Origin: Treponema sp.
GTDB taxonomy: Bacteria > Spirochaetota > Spirochaetia > Treponematales > Treponemataceae
Direction of reading: 5' to 3'
DNA length: 35,574 nucleotides
Assembly (NCBI GenBank): GCA_017551705.1
Contig: JAFZLA010000045.1
Span: 1-35,574, forward strand
A program made the translations under genes and the position numbers. The notes beneath the pieces were generated by a model, which made no database searches, was not told where the DNA came from, and saw only the letters and a list, made by a program, of their open reading frames with translations. Positions 1-7,387 of the stretch are shown here, in pieces (the stretch's first letter is position 1; the number at the start of each line of letters is the position of its first letter).

Positions 1-741
1 ACCGCACTTAGCCGCGTCTACACTTTTGGACCAACCTTCCGCGCCGAAAATTCAAACACTCCGCGCCACTTGGCCGAGTTCTGGATGATCGAACCCGAGA
101 TGGCCTTTTACGACCTTGACGACGACATGGACTTGCAGGAAGACTTTGTCAAATATCTTTTGAACTGGGCCCTTACAAAGTGCCGCGAAGACTTGGAATT
201 CTTTGACAAGAGAATTCAGCCAGGCCTTATCGCCCAGTTGGAGCACGTCGTCAACTCAAAGTTCGAGCGCATCACTTACACCGACGCGATTAAGGAATTG
301 GAAAAGCACGCCGACAAGTTTGAGTTCAAGCCGTATTGGGGCTGCGACATCGCCACCGAGCACGAGCGCTATTTGACGGAACAAATTTTCAAAAAGCCCG
401 TTATGGTCTACAACTATCCCAAGGAAATCAAGTCCTTCTACATGAAGCAAAACGACGACGGAAAAACCGTCAAGGCTTGCGACGTTTTGGTTCCCGGAAT
501 CGGAGAGCTCAACGGAGGAAGCGAGCGCGAGGAGAACTACGACAAGCTCTTGGCCGAAATCAAGCGCCGCGGAATGGACGAGTCGATTTACGATTGGTAC
601 CTCAAGCTGCGCAAGTTTGGAACTGTTCCCCACTCGGGATTTGGAATGGGCTTTGAGCGCCTTATCCGCTATGTTACCGGAATGGAAAACATCCGCGACG
701 TAATTCCCTACCCGCGCGCGCCCAAGCTGGCTGACTTTTAG
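1..741 (+). CDS. asnS: Asparagine--tRNA ligase, C-terminal part (5' end outside window)
   Basis: Class II aminoacyl-tRNA synthetase that charges tRNA-Asn in the cytoplasm. The frame is open from base 1 and gives 246 residues, roughly the second half of a protein normally about 460-470 long. The first residues read [18 protein letters not shown] followed by [11 protein letters not shown], the class II motif 2 region of AsnRS. The end carries motif 3 ([15 protein letters not shown]) and the AsnRS tail [12 protein letters not shown]. The Asn-type motif 2 and tail favour AsnRS over AspRS. The TTG at 70 is an internal codon, not a start. pyrG follows after 8 bases, so the two are probably co-transcribed. 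The identity is clear; the promoter and N-terminal anticodon-binding domain cannot be seen. Confidence 0.96.
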   Translation, partial: TALSRVYTFGPTFRAENSNTPRHLAEFWMIEPEMAFYDLDDDMDLQEDFVKYLLNWALTKCREDLEFFDKRIQPGLIAQLEHVVNSKFERITYTDAIKELEKHADKFEFKPYWGCDIATEHERYLTEQIFKKPVMVYNYPKEIKSFYMKQNDDGKTVKACDVLVPGIGELNGGSEREENYDKLLAEIKRRGMDESIYDWYLKLRKFGTVPHSGFGMGFERLIRYVTGMENIRDVIPYPRAPKLADF

Positions 742-749
742 GAGAGCGT

Positions 750-2363
750 ATGACCAAGTACATTTTTATTACAGGCGGAGTTGTTTCTGGATTGGGAAAA
801 GGAATCGCGGCGGCCTCTCTTGGCTTGATTTTAAAGAGCCGCGGCTACAAAGTGATCAACCAAAAATTCGACCCATACTTGAACATCGACCCGGGCACGA
901 TGAACCCCATCCAGCACGGCGAAGTTTTTGTAACCGACGACGGCGCCGAAACAGACTTGGACTTGGGCCACTACGAGCGCTTTACCGACGCCACCTTGAG
1001 CCAAAGCTCAAACACAACGGCCGGCCGCGTATACCTTAGCGTTCTCAACAAGGAGCGCGAGGGAGGCTTTCACGGCGGAACCGTTCAGGTAATCCCCAAC
1101 ATCACCGAAGAAATTTTGCGCCGCATGCTTCTTTCGACAAATGAAACAGGCGCCGACGTAATCATAACCGAAATCGGCGGAACGGTTGGCGACATCGAGT
1201 CGCTCCCCTTTATGGAAGCAATCCGCCAAATGAAATACAAAGTGGGCGAAGAAAACTGCTGCTACATTCACCTGACGCTTGTTCCCTTTATGAAAAAAGC
1301 CGACGAGCTTAAGACAAAGCCCACGCAGCACAGCGTAAAGGAATTGCAGGAATTGGGAATCAAGCCCGACGTGATAATGCTGCGCACCGAACGCGACATT
1401 GGCCAGACAACCCGCGAGCGCTTGGCGGCCTTTTGCAACGTGGACCCGTCTTGCGTGATTCAAAACCTAAACGCAAAGTCAATTTACGAAGTTCCCCTCC
1501 AAATGGAAAAGGAAGGCTTGGGAAAAGCCGTCTGCAAAGTTTTGGGCCTCAAAGAATCCCAGACCCATTTGGAAGATTGGGAAAAGATGGTGGACCGCTT
1601 CAACAACCCCAAGCGCAAGGTCAACATCGCGCTTGTCGGAAAATACGTGGCGCTCCACGACGCCTATTTGTCGGTGGTGGAATCGTTGATTCATGGCGGA
1701 ATCCACAACGAGGCCGAAGTCGAAATCGACTGGGTTGACTCGGAGCAGTTGACCGACGACAAGACCACCGCCGCCCGCCTTAAGAACGCCGACGCCATCA
1801 TCGTTCCCGGCGGCTTTGGCGACCGCGGAATCGAAGGAATGATCAACACAGCCAAGTACGCGCGAACAAAGAAGGTTCCCTACTTTGGAATCTGCCTTGG
1901 AATGCAAATCTTGGTAATCGAATACGCGCGCAACGTCCTTGGCTTGGCGGGCGCCAACTCCACAGAGATGAACAAGGACACGCCCTACCCGGTAATCGAC
2001 TTGATGCCCGACCAAAACGGAAAAATCTTGGGCGGCACCTTGCGCCTTGGAAAATACGAGTGCGCGGTTGAGTCCGGCACCCTTGTCGAAAAGGCTTACG
2101 GCTCAAAGACAATTTGGGAGCGCCACCGCCACCGCTACGAATTCAACAACCGCTTTAGGGACGACCTAAAAAAAGCGGGCCTTATAATTTCGGGAGTCAA
2201 CCCCGAGCGCGACTTGGTGGAAACTTGCGAGGTTCCCGGAAACCCCTGGATGGTTGGAGTTCAGTTCCACCCGGAATTCAAGAGCCGCCCCAACAAGGCA
2301 GGCCCCCTCTTCCGCGACTTTATAGCGGCCGCCGTTAAGCAAAGCGCAGGAAAGAGCAAGTAA
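750..2363 (+). CDS. pyrG: CTP synthase
   Basis: Makes CTP from UTP, ATP and glutamine, the last step of de novo pyrimidine nucleotide synthesis. The 537 residues match the usual bacterial length (about 535-545). The N-terminal amidoligase domain starts [16 protein letters not shown], the CTP synthase P-loop, with [12 protein letters not shown] further on. The C-terminal class I glutamine amidotransferase domain has the nucleophile in YFGICLGMQ (Cys382) and the His/Glu pair in VQFHPEF. An AGGAGA ribosome binding site lies just before the ATG. It sits between asnS (8-base gap) and a GGDEF protein (12-base gap), so the three form a likely operon. All key residues are present. Confidence 0.98.
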   Translation: MTKYIFITGGVVSGLGKGIAAASLGLILKSRGYKVINQKFDPYLNIDPGTMNPIQHGEVFVTDDGAETDLDLGHYERFTDATLSQSSNTTAGRVYLSVLNKEREGGFHGGTVQVIPNITEEILRRMLLSTNETGADVIITEIGGTVGDIESLPFMEAIRQMKYKVGEENCCYIHLTLVPFMKKADELKTKPTQHSVKELQELGIKPDVIMLRTERDIGQTTRERLAAFCNVDPSCVIQNLNAKSIYEVPLQMEKEGLGKAVCKVLGLKESQTHLEDWEKMVDRFNNPKRKVNIALVGKYVALHDAYLSVVESLIHGGIHNEAEVEIDWVDSEQLTDDKTTAARLKNADAIIVPGGFGDRGIEGMINTAKYARTKKVPYFGICLGMQILVIEYARNVLGLAGANSTEMNKDTPYPVIDLMPDQNGKILGGTLRLGKYECAVESGTLVEKAYGSKTIWERHRHRYEFNNRFRDDLKKAGLIISGVNPERDLVETCEVPGNPWMVGVQFHPEFKSRPNKAGPLFRDFIAAAVKQSAGKSK

Positions 2364-2375
2364 AACGGAGAGTGG

Positions 2376-3464
2376 ATGAGGTTTTCAGTAAAAAAAGTTT
2401 TAGGAATTGAAAAGCCCCGCGACGACATCCAATTTATTTTGGATTGCGCCAACATAAGAAATTCTAGAATCATTTCTTTAATCATAATGATTATGGAAAT
2501 AATAACGTTCAGCATTTCGTTCGGCTTTGAAGTTCACATAGACCCGTCCGTTCCCAACAGCTGGATGTTCCACCACAGAATCGCTTACGTCATTTTGTTC
2601 ACCGCGGCGGCCCAACTGTTTTTTTACACAATCACGCGCCCAGCCGAAAAGGGCCGCTTTACCCACAAGGCTTTGACTGCAAGCATCGCAATTTTTTTGA
2701 CTACGCTGGCGGCCTTTGCCAATTACGTTTCCATTCTTGACTACGTTCTCAAAGAGCAAATTCTTGTTTTTGTCACGCTGGAACTGCTCTTGGCCAGCAT
2801 CTTTATGCTGCGGCCCGTTTTTTCGGTAACGCTGATAACGCTTTCTTTTGGCTTCTTCTATTGGCTAATGAAAAAGGTTGCGGGAGTCAGCCCCGCCACA
2901 AACGTGAACTATCCGATTCTTTACGTATTTTTTGTCATAGTGAACATCGCGCGCTACTACCAGTATCTTAAGATAGCGCGGCAAACTGTGATGAACCACA
3001 CGCTTGCCGAAAGCTTGCGTGAATCTTCGCTAACCGACGCGCTCACCAAATTGCGCAACCGCGCCGCGCTCAAACTGCGCTTTGAAGAAATGGTCGGCTC
3101 GCAAATCACGATGATGCTTACCGACATCGACGACTTTAAGACCCACAACGACACGCGCGGCCACAATTACGGCGACGAGCTTTTGGTCAGCTTTGCGCGC
3201 ATTTTGCAAAACGAATTTGGAAAACAAAACTGCTTCCGCTACGGCGGCGACGAATACCTTGTAATGATTCCTCAAGTTTCAAAGGAAGAGTTCAAGCAAA
3301 AAATCAAAAATTGCGTCGCGGCCATAGACGGCGCCTTCAAGTTTAGCGGCGGCTGCTCAAACGGCGCCATAAACTCAATCGACGACCTTTCCGACTTTAT
3401 CAAAGAAGCCGACAAAAAGCTCTACCAAGCCAAACGTAGGGGCAAAAACAGAGTGTTGCAATAA
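2376..3464 (+). CDS. Membrane GGDEF protein, putative diguanylate cyclase
   Basis: A 362-residue protein predicted to make cyclic di-GMP at the inner membrane. About six hydrophobic segments can be read at residues 31-50, 68-86, 99-118, 128-145, 148-165 and 178-194, followed by a C-terminal GGDEF domain from about residue 215 (SLTDALTKLRNR). The active-site loop is RYGGDEY (GGDEY at 290-294) and the metal-binding Asp is in LTDIDDFK. The RxxD inhibitory I-site expected five residues before GGDEY is absent (FGKQ there), so product inhibition by the usual route is not expected. The sensory part is an unassigned multi-pass region. GGAG precedes the ATG, and the gene sits 12 bases after pyrG as the last gene of the run. 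Family assignment is firm; activity and signal are inferred. Confidence 0.9.
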   Translation: MRFSVKKVLGIEKPRDDIQFILDCANIRNSRIISLIIMIMEIITFSISFGFEVHIDPSVPNSWMFHHRIAYVILFTAAAQLFFYTITRPAEKGRFTHKALTASIAIFLTTLAAFANYVSILDYVLKEQILVFVTLELLLASIFMLRPVFSVTLITLSFGFFYWLMKKVAGVSPATNVNYPILYVFFVIVNIARYYQYLKIARQTVMNHTLAESLRESSLTDALTKLRNRAALKLRFEEMVGSQITMMLTDIDDFKTHNDTRGHNYGDELLVSFARILQNEFGKQNCFRYGGDEYLVMIPQVSKEEFKQKIKNCVAAIDGAFKFSGGCSNGAINSIDDLSDFIKEADKKLYQAKRRGKNRVLQ

Positions 3465-3492
3465 AAAAAAGGCCGCCCTGATTTGGGCGGCC
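3464..3492 (-). terminator. Rho-independent terminator of the secreted-protein gene 3518-4402
   Basis: The stem GGCCGCCC (3471-3478), loop TGATTT and arm GGGCGGCC (3485-3492) are perfectly complementary. On the minus strand the hairpin is followed by a run of T (A7 at 3464-3470 on the plus strand), which makes it a terminator for the minus-strand gene ending at 3518. It may also stop plus-strand transcripts from the GGDEF gene, but there is no T-run on that side. Confidence 0.85.
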
Positions 3493-3517
3493 AATTCATT
3501 AACAAGTTTTAAGTTAA

Positions 3518-4402
3518 TTACTCAACGACAAAAATAATTTTAGCTTTCAACAATTCGTATTTTATACTCTTTATCTTTCCTGAGCAAGAAAAGTCCGAGT
3601 CTTTTTTTGCCTTGTTGAATACAGTCTTGTTTGAGTATCCCCAAAGGTAGGCTTCGCCGTTTGTTCCGTAAATCTGGTATGCATAAACATCGGGCGTGAA
3701 TCCCGTGATTTTAGAATCATTCTTTTTTACGGAAAAAACTTTAAGATCGATTTTTGTCTCAGTGTTATAAACATCGTTTTCTTCAATCAAACCATCAAGA
3801 GCCAATTCTGTTGTGTTAGGAATGATTGAAAGCAAGAATCCAAGATTTGCCGCGACCTCTTTTTTTGATTTGGCATATTCTTCATCAGAAACCATAAGAT
3901 ACTTCATCACGTCCGCAGAGGCCAGTTTTTCAATCTGTTTTCCATTCATTATCTTAGACTTCTTGAATTCAGAAGTTGATGTCCATTCGCCATTTTTATC
4001 GACAATCGCCGTAATGGCGTTGTTCAACTTAAGCGAAAGATTTCCATTGTCGTTTTTGATAGTCCAGTCAAAAATATGCAAAGTCGCGCCCAAAAGCGCC
4101 TTGTCAACCTGCGGAGTCAAAATGCGGTATTCATCATCAATAATGTCAAAGCAGTTTCCCTTTTCAAAGTTAAAGGACTTTTTGACGCCAGTTGAATTCA
4201 TAGGCGCGTTTATAATGTCGTTCATCCATTCCTTTTTCAAAAAACTTTCAAGTTGCTTGCTATATTTGCTAACATTTTGATAGTTGTTCTCTTCCGCAAA
4301 TTTCCAAACGCCAACAAACAAATCCCTGTCTTTAGGAATCGCTTGACCAAAAACACTGGCCGCAAGCAAAACCGCGGCTGCCACACAGATAACTCTTTTC
4401 AT
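3518..4402 (-). CDS. Secreted protein of unknown function
   Basis: A 294-residue protein with a clear signal peptide (MKRVICVAAAVLLAASVFGQA), so it is exported to the periplasm or beyond. No Cys follows the hydrophobic stretch, so it is not an obvious lipoprotein. The mature part is polar and Lys/Asn/Asp rich, ends in a hydrophobic beta-like strand (KIIFVVE), and shows no motif I recognise. AGGAG lies about 7 bases before the ATG. It is divergent from an XRE regulator gene and its promoter region contains two palindromes also found near that regulator, so it may belong to the same regulon. It has its own terminator at 3464-3492. Real gene; function unknown. Confidence 0.8.
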   Translation of the reverse strand: MKRVICVAAAVLLAASVFGQAIPKDRDLFVGVWKFAEENNYQNVSKYSKQLESFLKKEWMNDIINAPMNSTGVKKSFNFEKGNCFDIIDDEYRILTPQVDKALLGATLHIFDWTIKNDNGNLSLKLNNAITAIVDKNGEWTSTSEFKKSKIMNGKQIEKLASADVMKYLMVSDEEYAKSKKEVAANLGFLLSIIPNTTELALDGLIEENDVYNTETKIDLKVFSVKKNDSKITGFTPDVYAYQIYGTNGEAYLWGYSNKTVFNKAKKDSDFSCSGKIKSIKYELLKAKIIFVVE

Positions 4403-4435
4403 TTTTCTTCTCCTAGATGAATGAAATTTTTAACG

Positions 4436-4449
4436 CTCTAAATTTAGAG
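4436..4449. promoter_or_regulatory. Palindromic operator-like site 1 (CTCTAAATTTAGAG)
   Basis: A perfect 14-bp palindrome in the divergent region between the secreted-protein gene and the XRE regulator. It shares the core CTAAATTTAG with the site at 4728-4745 and differs by one base from the site at 4475-4488. It falls in the predicted 5' untranslated region of the minus-strand gene. Binding by the adjacent regulator is inferred. Confidence 0.6.
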
Positions 4450-4462
4450 TTTTTCTAAGCAC

Positions 4463-4491
4463 AGTATATCACTACTCTATATTTAGAGCAA
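4463..4491 (-). promoter_or_regulatory. Promoter of the secreted-protein gene
   Basis: On the minus strand TTGCTC (4491-4486), a 17-base spacer and TATACT (4468-4463) form a good sigma-70-type promoter for the gene starting at 4402. The -35 and spacer overlap the palindrome at 4475-4488, so a protein bound there would block this promoter. Confidence 0.6.
4475..4488. promoter_or_regulatory. Palindromic operator-like site 2 (CTCTATATTTAGAG)
   Basis: A near-perfect 14-bp palindrome, one base different from site 1 and centred 39 bp from it. It overlaps the minus-strand -35 region and a plus-strand TATATT (4478-4483) that could be the -10 of the XRE gene, so it is well placed for autoregulation and control of the divergent gene. 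Confidence 0.6.
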
Positions 4492-4498
4492 GAGCGCG

Positions 4499-4705
4499 AT
4501 GAATAAAGAAGTTTCGGAAGTCATAGACAAGATTCGTAAATTCAGGCAGGAAAAGAAGATTTCAATCCTTACTCTTTCCGTCGAATCAGGCGTTTCCAGA
4601 AGTCATCTCTTTTATATAGAATCAAAGAAAACAGTTCCATCGCTGGAAACACTTGCAAAAATCGCCCATGCGATGGGATTAAAGTTAAAGGACTTTTTTG
4701 TGTAA
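4499..4705 (+). CDS. Small XRE-family (HTH_3) transcriptional regulator
   Basis: A 68-residue protein consisting almost entirely of one Cro/C1-type helix-turn-helix. Residues from about 20 read ILTLSVESGVSRSHLFYIES followed by SLETLAKIAHAMGL, the typical recognition-helix and helix-4/5 pattern. Small stand-alone XRE proteins usually bind as dimers to palindromes. Three related palindromes surround this gene (4436, 4475, 4728), the last of them in the hicA promoter. The gene probably represses itself and perhaps the flanking secreted-protein gene and the HicAB pair. No strong Shine-Dalgarno is visible before the ATG. The family is clear; targets are inferred. Confidence 0.85.
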   Translation: MNKEVSEVIDKIRKFRQEKKISILTLSVESGVSRSHLFYIESKKTVPSLETLAKIAHAMGLKLKDFFV

Positions 4706-4727
4706 ATTTCTAAAAACTGCCATTTTT

Positions 4728-4745
4728 GCAACTAAATTTAGTTGC
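4728..4745. promoter_or_regulatory. Palindromic operator-like site 3 over the hicA -35
   Basis: GCAACTAAATTTAGTTGC is a perfect 18-bp palindrome with the same CTAAATTTAG core as the sites flanking the XRE gene. Its right end overlaps the hicA -35 hexamer (4742-4747). It could be bound by the XRE protein or by HicB. A weak terminator of the XRE gene is an alternative reading, but no clean T-run follows. Confidence 0.55.
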
Positions 4746-4770
4746 GCATTTTTCAAATCCATGCTATAAT
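4742..4770 (+). promoter_or_regulatory. hicA promoter, -10 six bases before the ATG
   Basis: TTGCGC (4742-4747), a 17-base spacer and a consensus TATAAT (4765-4770). The hicA ATG is at 4777, where transcription would be expected to begin, so the message is predicted to be leaderless. No Shine-Dalgarno is present. Confidence 0.75.
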
Positions 4771-4776
4771 TCAAAT

Positions 4777-5031
4777 ATGGGAAAAAAAGAAAAACTAATA
4801 GCAAGGTTAAAGTCAAAGCCGCGAGACTTTACATTTGAAGAGGCGGAAACTTTGCTCGGTTTTCTTGGATATTCCAAAAGCGACAAAGGGAAAACAAGCG
4901 GATCGCGCGTAATGTTCTTTGGCAAAAACAAAGACTCAATATTGCTCCACAAACCGCACCCACGCAAGGAACTGCTTGAATACCAAATCAAGCAATTAAT
5001 TGAAAAGCTTTCACAGGAAGGATTGATATGA
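4777..5031 (+). CDS. hicA: HicA-family toxin (predicted mRNA interferase)
   Basis: An 84-residue HicA-like protein with the double-stranded-RNA-binding-like fold expected to cleave mRNA when free of its antitoxin. The family pattern is visible: an N-terminal KEKLIARLKSKPRDFTFEEA, then KGKTSGSRVMFFG and LLHKPHPRKELLEYQIKQL. This subgroup has GSR instead of GSH in the central strand and keeps His residues in the HKPHP stretch. A TTG at 4726 would extend the frame but would put the promoter and palindrome inside the gene, so ATG 4777 is preferred. The stop overlaps the hicB start (ATGA), typical of toxin-antitoxin translational coupling. Family assignment is good; toxicity is untested. Confidence 0.88.
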   Translation: MGKKEKLIARLKSKPRDFTFEEAETLLGFLGYSKSDKGKTSGSRVMFFGKNKDSILLHKPHPRKELLEYQIKQLIEKLSQEGLI

Positions 5032-5360
5032 ACAACACAATAAGCTACAAGGGCTATAGCGGAAGCGTTGAATTCTCAGAAAACGACGGCGTGTTTTACG
5101 GAAAAGTCCAAGGCATAAAAAGCCTCATTTCTTACGAAGGAAAAGACGCAAAAGAACTGCTTTACGACTTTCACGAGGCCGTTGACAGCTACCTAAAAGT
5201 ATGCGACTCAAACGGCGTGGAGCCGGAAAAAGCCTACAAGGGCAGCTTTAATGTCCGCATCTCTCCCGAACTGCACCAAAAAGCCGCGCTTTACGCAATA
5301 CGCCGCAATTCCTCGCTTAACAAAGTGGTTGAAGAATCCCTGCAAAAAATGCTGGGGTAA
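5028..5360 (+). CDS. hicB: HicB-family antitoxin
   Basis: A 110-residue antitoxin partner of HicA. The N-terminal half (ISYKGYSGSVEFSENDGVFYGKV and later YDFHEAVDSYLKVC) is the partly degenerate RNase H-like HicB domain. The C-terminal 40 residues (SFNVRISPELHQKAALYAIRRN, then SLNKVVEESLQ) form a ribbon-helix-helix DNA-binding domain. HicB proteins neutralise HicA and repress the operon through this domain. It overlaps hicA by four bases. It is separated from guaA by 118 bases holding a small hairpin (5367-5381) and a palindrome. Confidence 0.9.
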   Translation: MNNTISYKGYSGSVEFSENDGVFYGKVQGIKSLISYEGKDAKELLYDFHEAVDSYLKVCDSNGVEPEKAYKGSFNVRISPELHQKAALYAIRRNSSLNKVVEESLQKMLG

Positions 5361-5415
5361 AACGCAGCGTCCAATGGACGCGGTGGCACTGCTCGAAACA
5401 ACTATTTTGGTCTTT

Positions 5416-5429
5416 GCGTTCATGAACGC
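5416..5429. promoter_or_regulatory. Perfect palindrome upstream of guaA
   Basis: GCGTTCATGAACGC is a perfect 14-bp palindrome 38 bases before the guaA -10 hexamer, so it could be a regulator site for guaA. A short hairpin GCGTCC-AAT-GGACGC (5367-5381) precedes it after hicB and lacks a T-run. Function is not shown by sequence alone. Confidence 0.3.
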
Positions 5430-5466
5430 GAGCGGATTACCACTAGCAAAACAAAACGAAGTTTTG

Positions 5467-5472
5467 TATAAT
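5467..5472 (+). promoter_or_regulatory. guaA -10 element
   Basis: A consensus TATAAT ends six bases before the guaA ATG at 5479. No good -35 is found at 16-18 bases (TAGCAA at 17) and there is no Shine-Dalgarno, so a leaderless message is suggested but the promoter is less certain than that of hicA. Confidence 0.5.
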
Positions 5473-5478
5473 GTTTGA

Positions 5479-7365
5479 ATGGAAACTCGTGATAAAATTG
5501 TCGTTCTTGATTTTGGAAGCCAATACGCGCACTTGATCGCCAAGCGCTTTAGGGCGCTGGGCTTTTATTCAGAAATCGCGCTGCCGTCAGCGGATGTCGC
5601 CGCTCTCAATGGAGCCAAAGGAATCGTTTTTTCGGGAGGACCGGCCAGCGTTTACGACGAAAAAGTTCCAGAATTCAATTCAAAAATTCTTGACCTTGAC
5701 GTTCCGATTTTGGGACTTTGCTACGGCCATTACATTGTCCAGCAGGGCTACGGCGGAAAGGTGGGCAAGGCCGCCGTCGGAGAGTTTGGCTTTGCAACGC
5801 TTAACTTTGCCGCGGGAATGGGCGGCGACTCTTCCGCTTGCCCGCTGTTCAAAGGAATAAGCGGCGACCAGCAAGTTTGGATGAGCCATCAAGACGGCGT
5901 TTTGCAAATGGGCGACGGCTTTGAGGTCGTCGGCTCCACAAAGGACTGCCCTTACGCCGCAACGCAAAATCTTCTTAAAAAACGATTCAGCCTGCAATTC
6001 CACTGCGAGGTCAAGGACACTCCTTGCGGAAACAAAATCTTTGAAAACTTCGCCGCCTTTTGCGGAATGCAAAAGAACTGGGACCAAGCGACAGTTCTCA
6101 ACACGATTTTGCAGAACATTCAAAAGGACGCAGGCGACAAAAACGTCCTCTTGTTCCTAAGCGGAGGCGTTGACTCGACCGTAGCGTTCGCGCTGCTCAA
6201 CAAGGCTCTGGGCCAAAAGCGCGTTTTGGGCTTGCACATCGACAACGGCTTTATGCGCAAAAACGAAAGCGCCAAAGTTTGCGAAATGTACAAAAAATTC
6301 GGCTTTGAAAATTTCATCGCGCGCGACGCAAGCCAAAGCTTTTTGGCGGCGGTCGCCGGCCTTACAGACCCGCAAAAAAAGCGCATGGCTGTTGGCGAAA
6401 ACTTCATCAAAGTTCGCGACGGCTTTGTGGCCGAGCAAAAGCTTGACGAAGAAAACTGGCTTTTGGCGCAAGGCACTTTGTATCCGGACATCATTGAGTC
6501 GGGCGGAACAAAAAATTCCAACACGATAAAAACGCACCACAACCGCGTGGCCGGAATCCAAGCCTTGCTTGCAAAGGGAATGATAATCGAGCCGCTAAAG
6601 GACTTGTACAAGGACGAAGTGCGCGCGATTGGAAAAACTTTGGGCTTGTCCGACCAGCTTGTGATGCGCCATCCTTTCCCCGGCCCGGGACTTTCGATAA
6701 ACGTTTTGTGCTCCGAGGGCGAGCTGTCCGCCGACCAAAAAGAGGAGCTTAAAAACGCGCAGGCGGAACTTGACGGCATCAAAGTGGAAGGCTTTTGCGA
6801 GCATTGCGCGGCAAGCCTCAAAAAATACGTGTTGCCAGTCCGCTCGGTGGGAGTCCAGGGCGACTTTAGGACATACCGCTTTCCAGCCGTTCTAAACTTT
6901 GGCGACCAGGGCGCGGGCTTTTGCCACCTTCCCAAAAAATGGGAAAAGCTTGACGCGGCTTCGATTCAAATTACAAACGCGGCAAGCCTCATAAACCGCG
7001 CCATTTTGTGTCTTTACCAAAAACCGGGCGCGGAGCTTGTCTTGCAAAAAGGCTATTGTACAAAAGAAAGGCTTGACCAACTGAGAGAGGTGGACGACAT
7101 CGTTTTGTCCGCCCTTCACAAGTCGGGCGACTATCAAAAGATTTTCCAGCACTTGACAATTGACCTTCCCTACGCCTCCGCGCCCGGCCGCGCGTCCTTT
7201 GTCTTGCGTCCTGTCGTCAGCGAAGACGTTATGACCGCGCGCTTCGCGCAGCTTCCGCAAGAGCTTGTCAAAGAGATTGTCCAAAAAATCGCCGCGCTGG
7301 ATTTTGTCGACGCGATTTACTACGACCTTACCAACAAGCCGCCGGCAACATTTGGCTGGGAATAA
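5479..7365 (+). CDS. guaA: GMP synthase (glutamine-hydrolysing), long form
   Basis: Converts XMP to GMP using ATP and glutamine. The N-terminal class I glutamine amidotransferase domain has the nucleophile in LGLCYGHYIVQQ (Cys81) and the His/Glu pair in LQFHCEV (His175, Glu177; a Cys replaces the more common Pro between them). The ATP pyrophosphatase domain has the PP-loop SGGVDS (228-233), and LVMRHPFPGPGLSINV and RSVGVQGDFRTYRFPAV follow. At 628 residues it is about 100 longer than the common bacterial enzyme (about 510-525). The extra length lies in the C-terminal dimerisation part, as in the eukaryotic-type GMP synthase (an inference from length and layout). It converges with the pyrophosphatase gene, 22 bases apart, with no evident terminator between them. 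Confidence 0.95.
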   Translation: METRDKIVVLDFGSQYAHLIAKRFRALGFYSEIALPSADVAALNGAKGIVFSGGPASVYDEKVPEFNSKILDLDVPILGLCYGHYIVQQGYGGKVGKAAVGEFGFATLNFAAGMGGDSSACPLFKGISGDQQVWMSHQDGVLQMGDGFEVVGSTKDCPYAATQNLLKKRFSLQFHCEVKDTPCGNKIFENFAAFCGMQKNWDQATVLNTILQNIQKDAGDKNVLLFLSGGVDSTVAFALLNKALGQKRVLGLHIDNGFMRKNESAKVCEMYKKFGFENFIARDASQSFLAAVAGLTDPQKKRMAVGENFIKVRDGFVAEQKLDEENWLLAQGTLYPDIIESGGTKNSNTIKTHHNRVAGIQALLAKGMIIEPLKDLYKDEVRAIGKTLGLSDQLVMRHPFPGPGLSINVLCSEGELSADQKEELKNAQAELDGIKVEGFCEHCAASLKKYVLPVRSVGVQGDFRTYRFPAVLNFGDQGAGFCHLPKKWEKLDAASIQITNAASLINRAILCLYQKPGAELVLQKGYCTKERLDQLREVDDIVLSALHKSGDYQKIFQHLTIDLPYASAPGRASFVLRPVVSEDVMTARFAQLPQELVKEIVQKIAALDFVDAIYYDLTNKPPATFGWE

Positions 7366-7387
7366 AGTCGCGTCAAGGCGCTGTCGG

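Noticed and set aside
4726-4776. TTG start that would extend HicA by 17 residues
   Set aside because: It would place the promoter and the palindrome inside the coding region, and the family match starts at ATG 4777.
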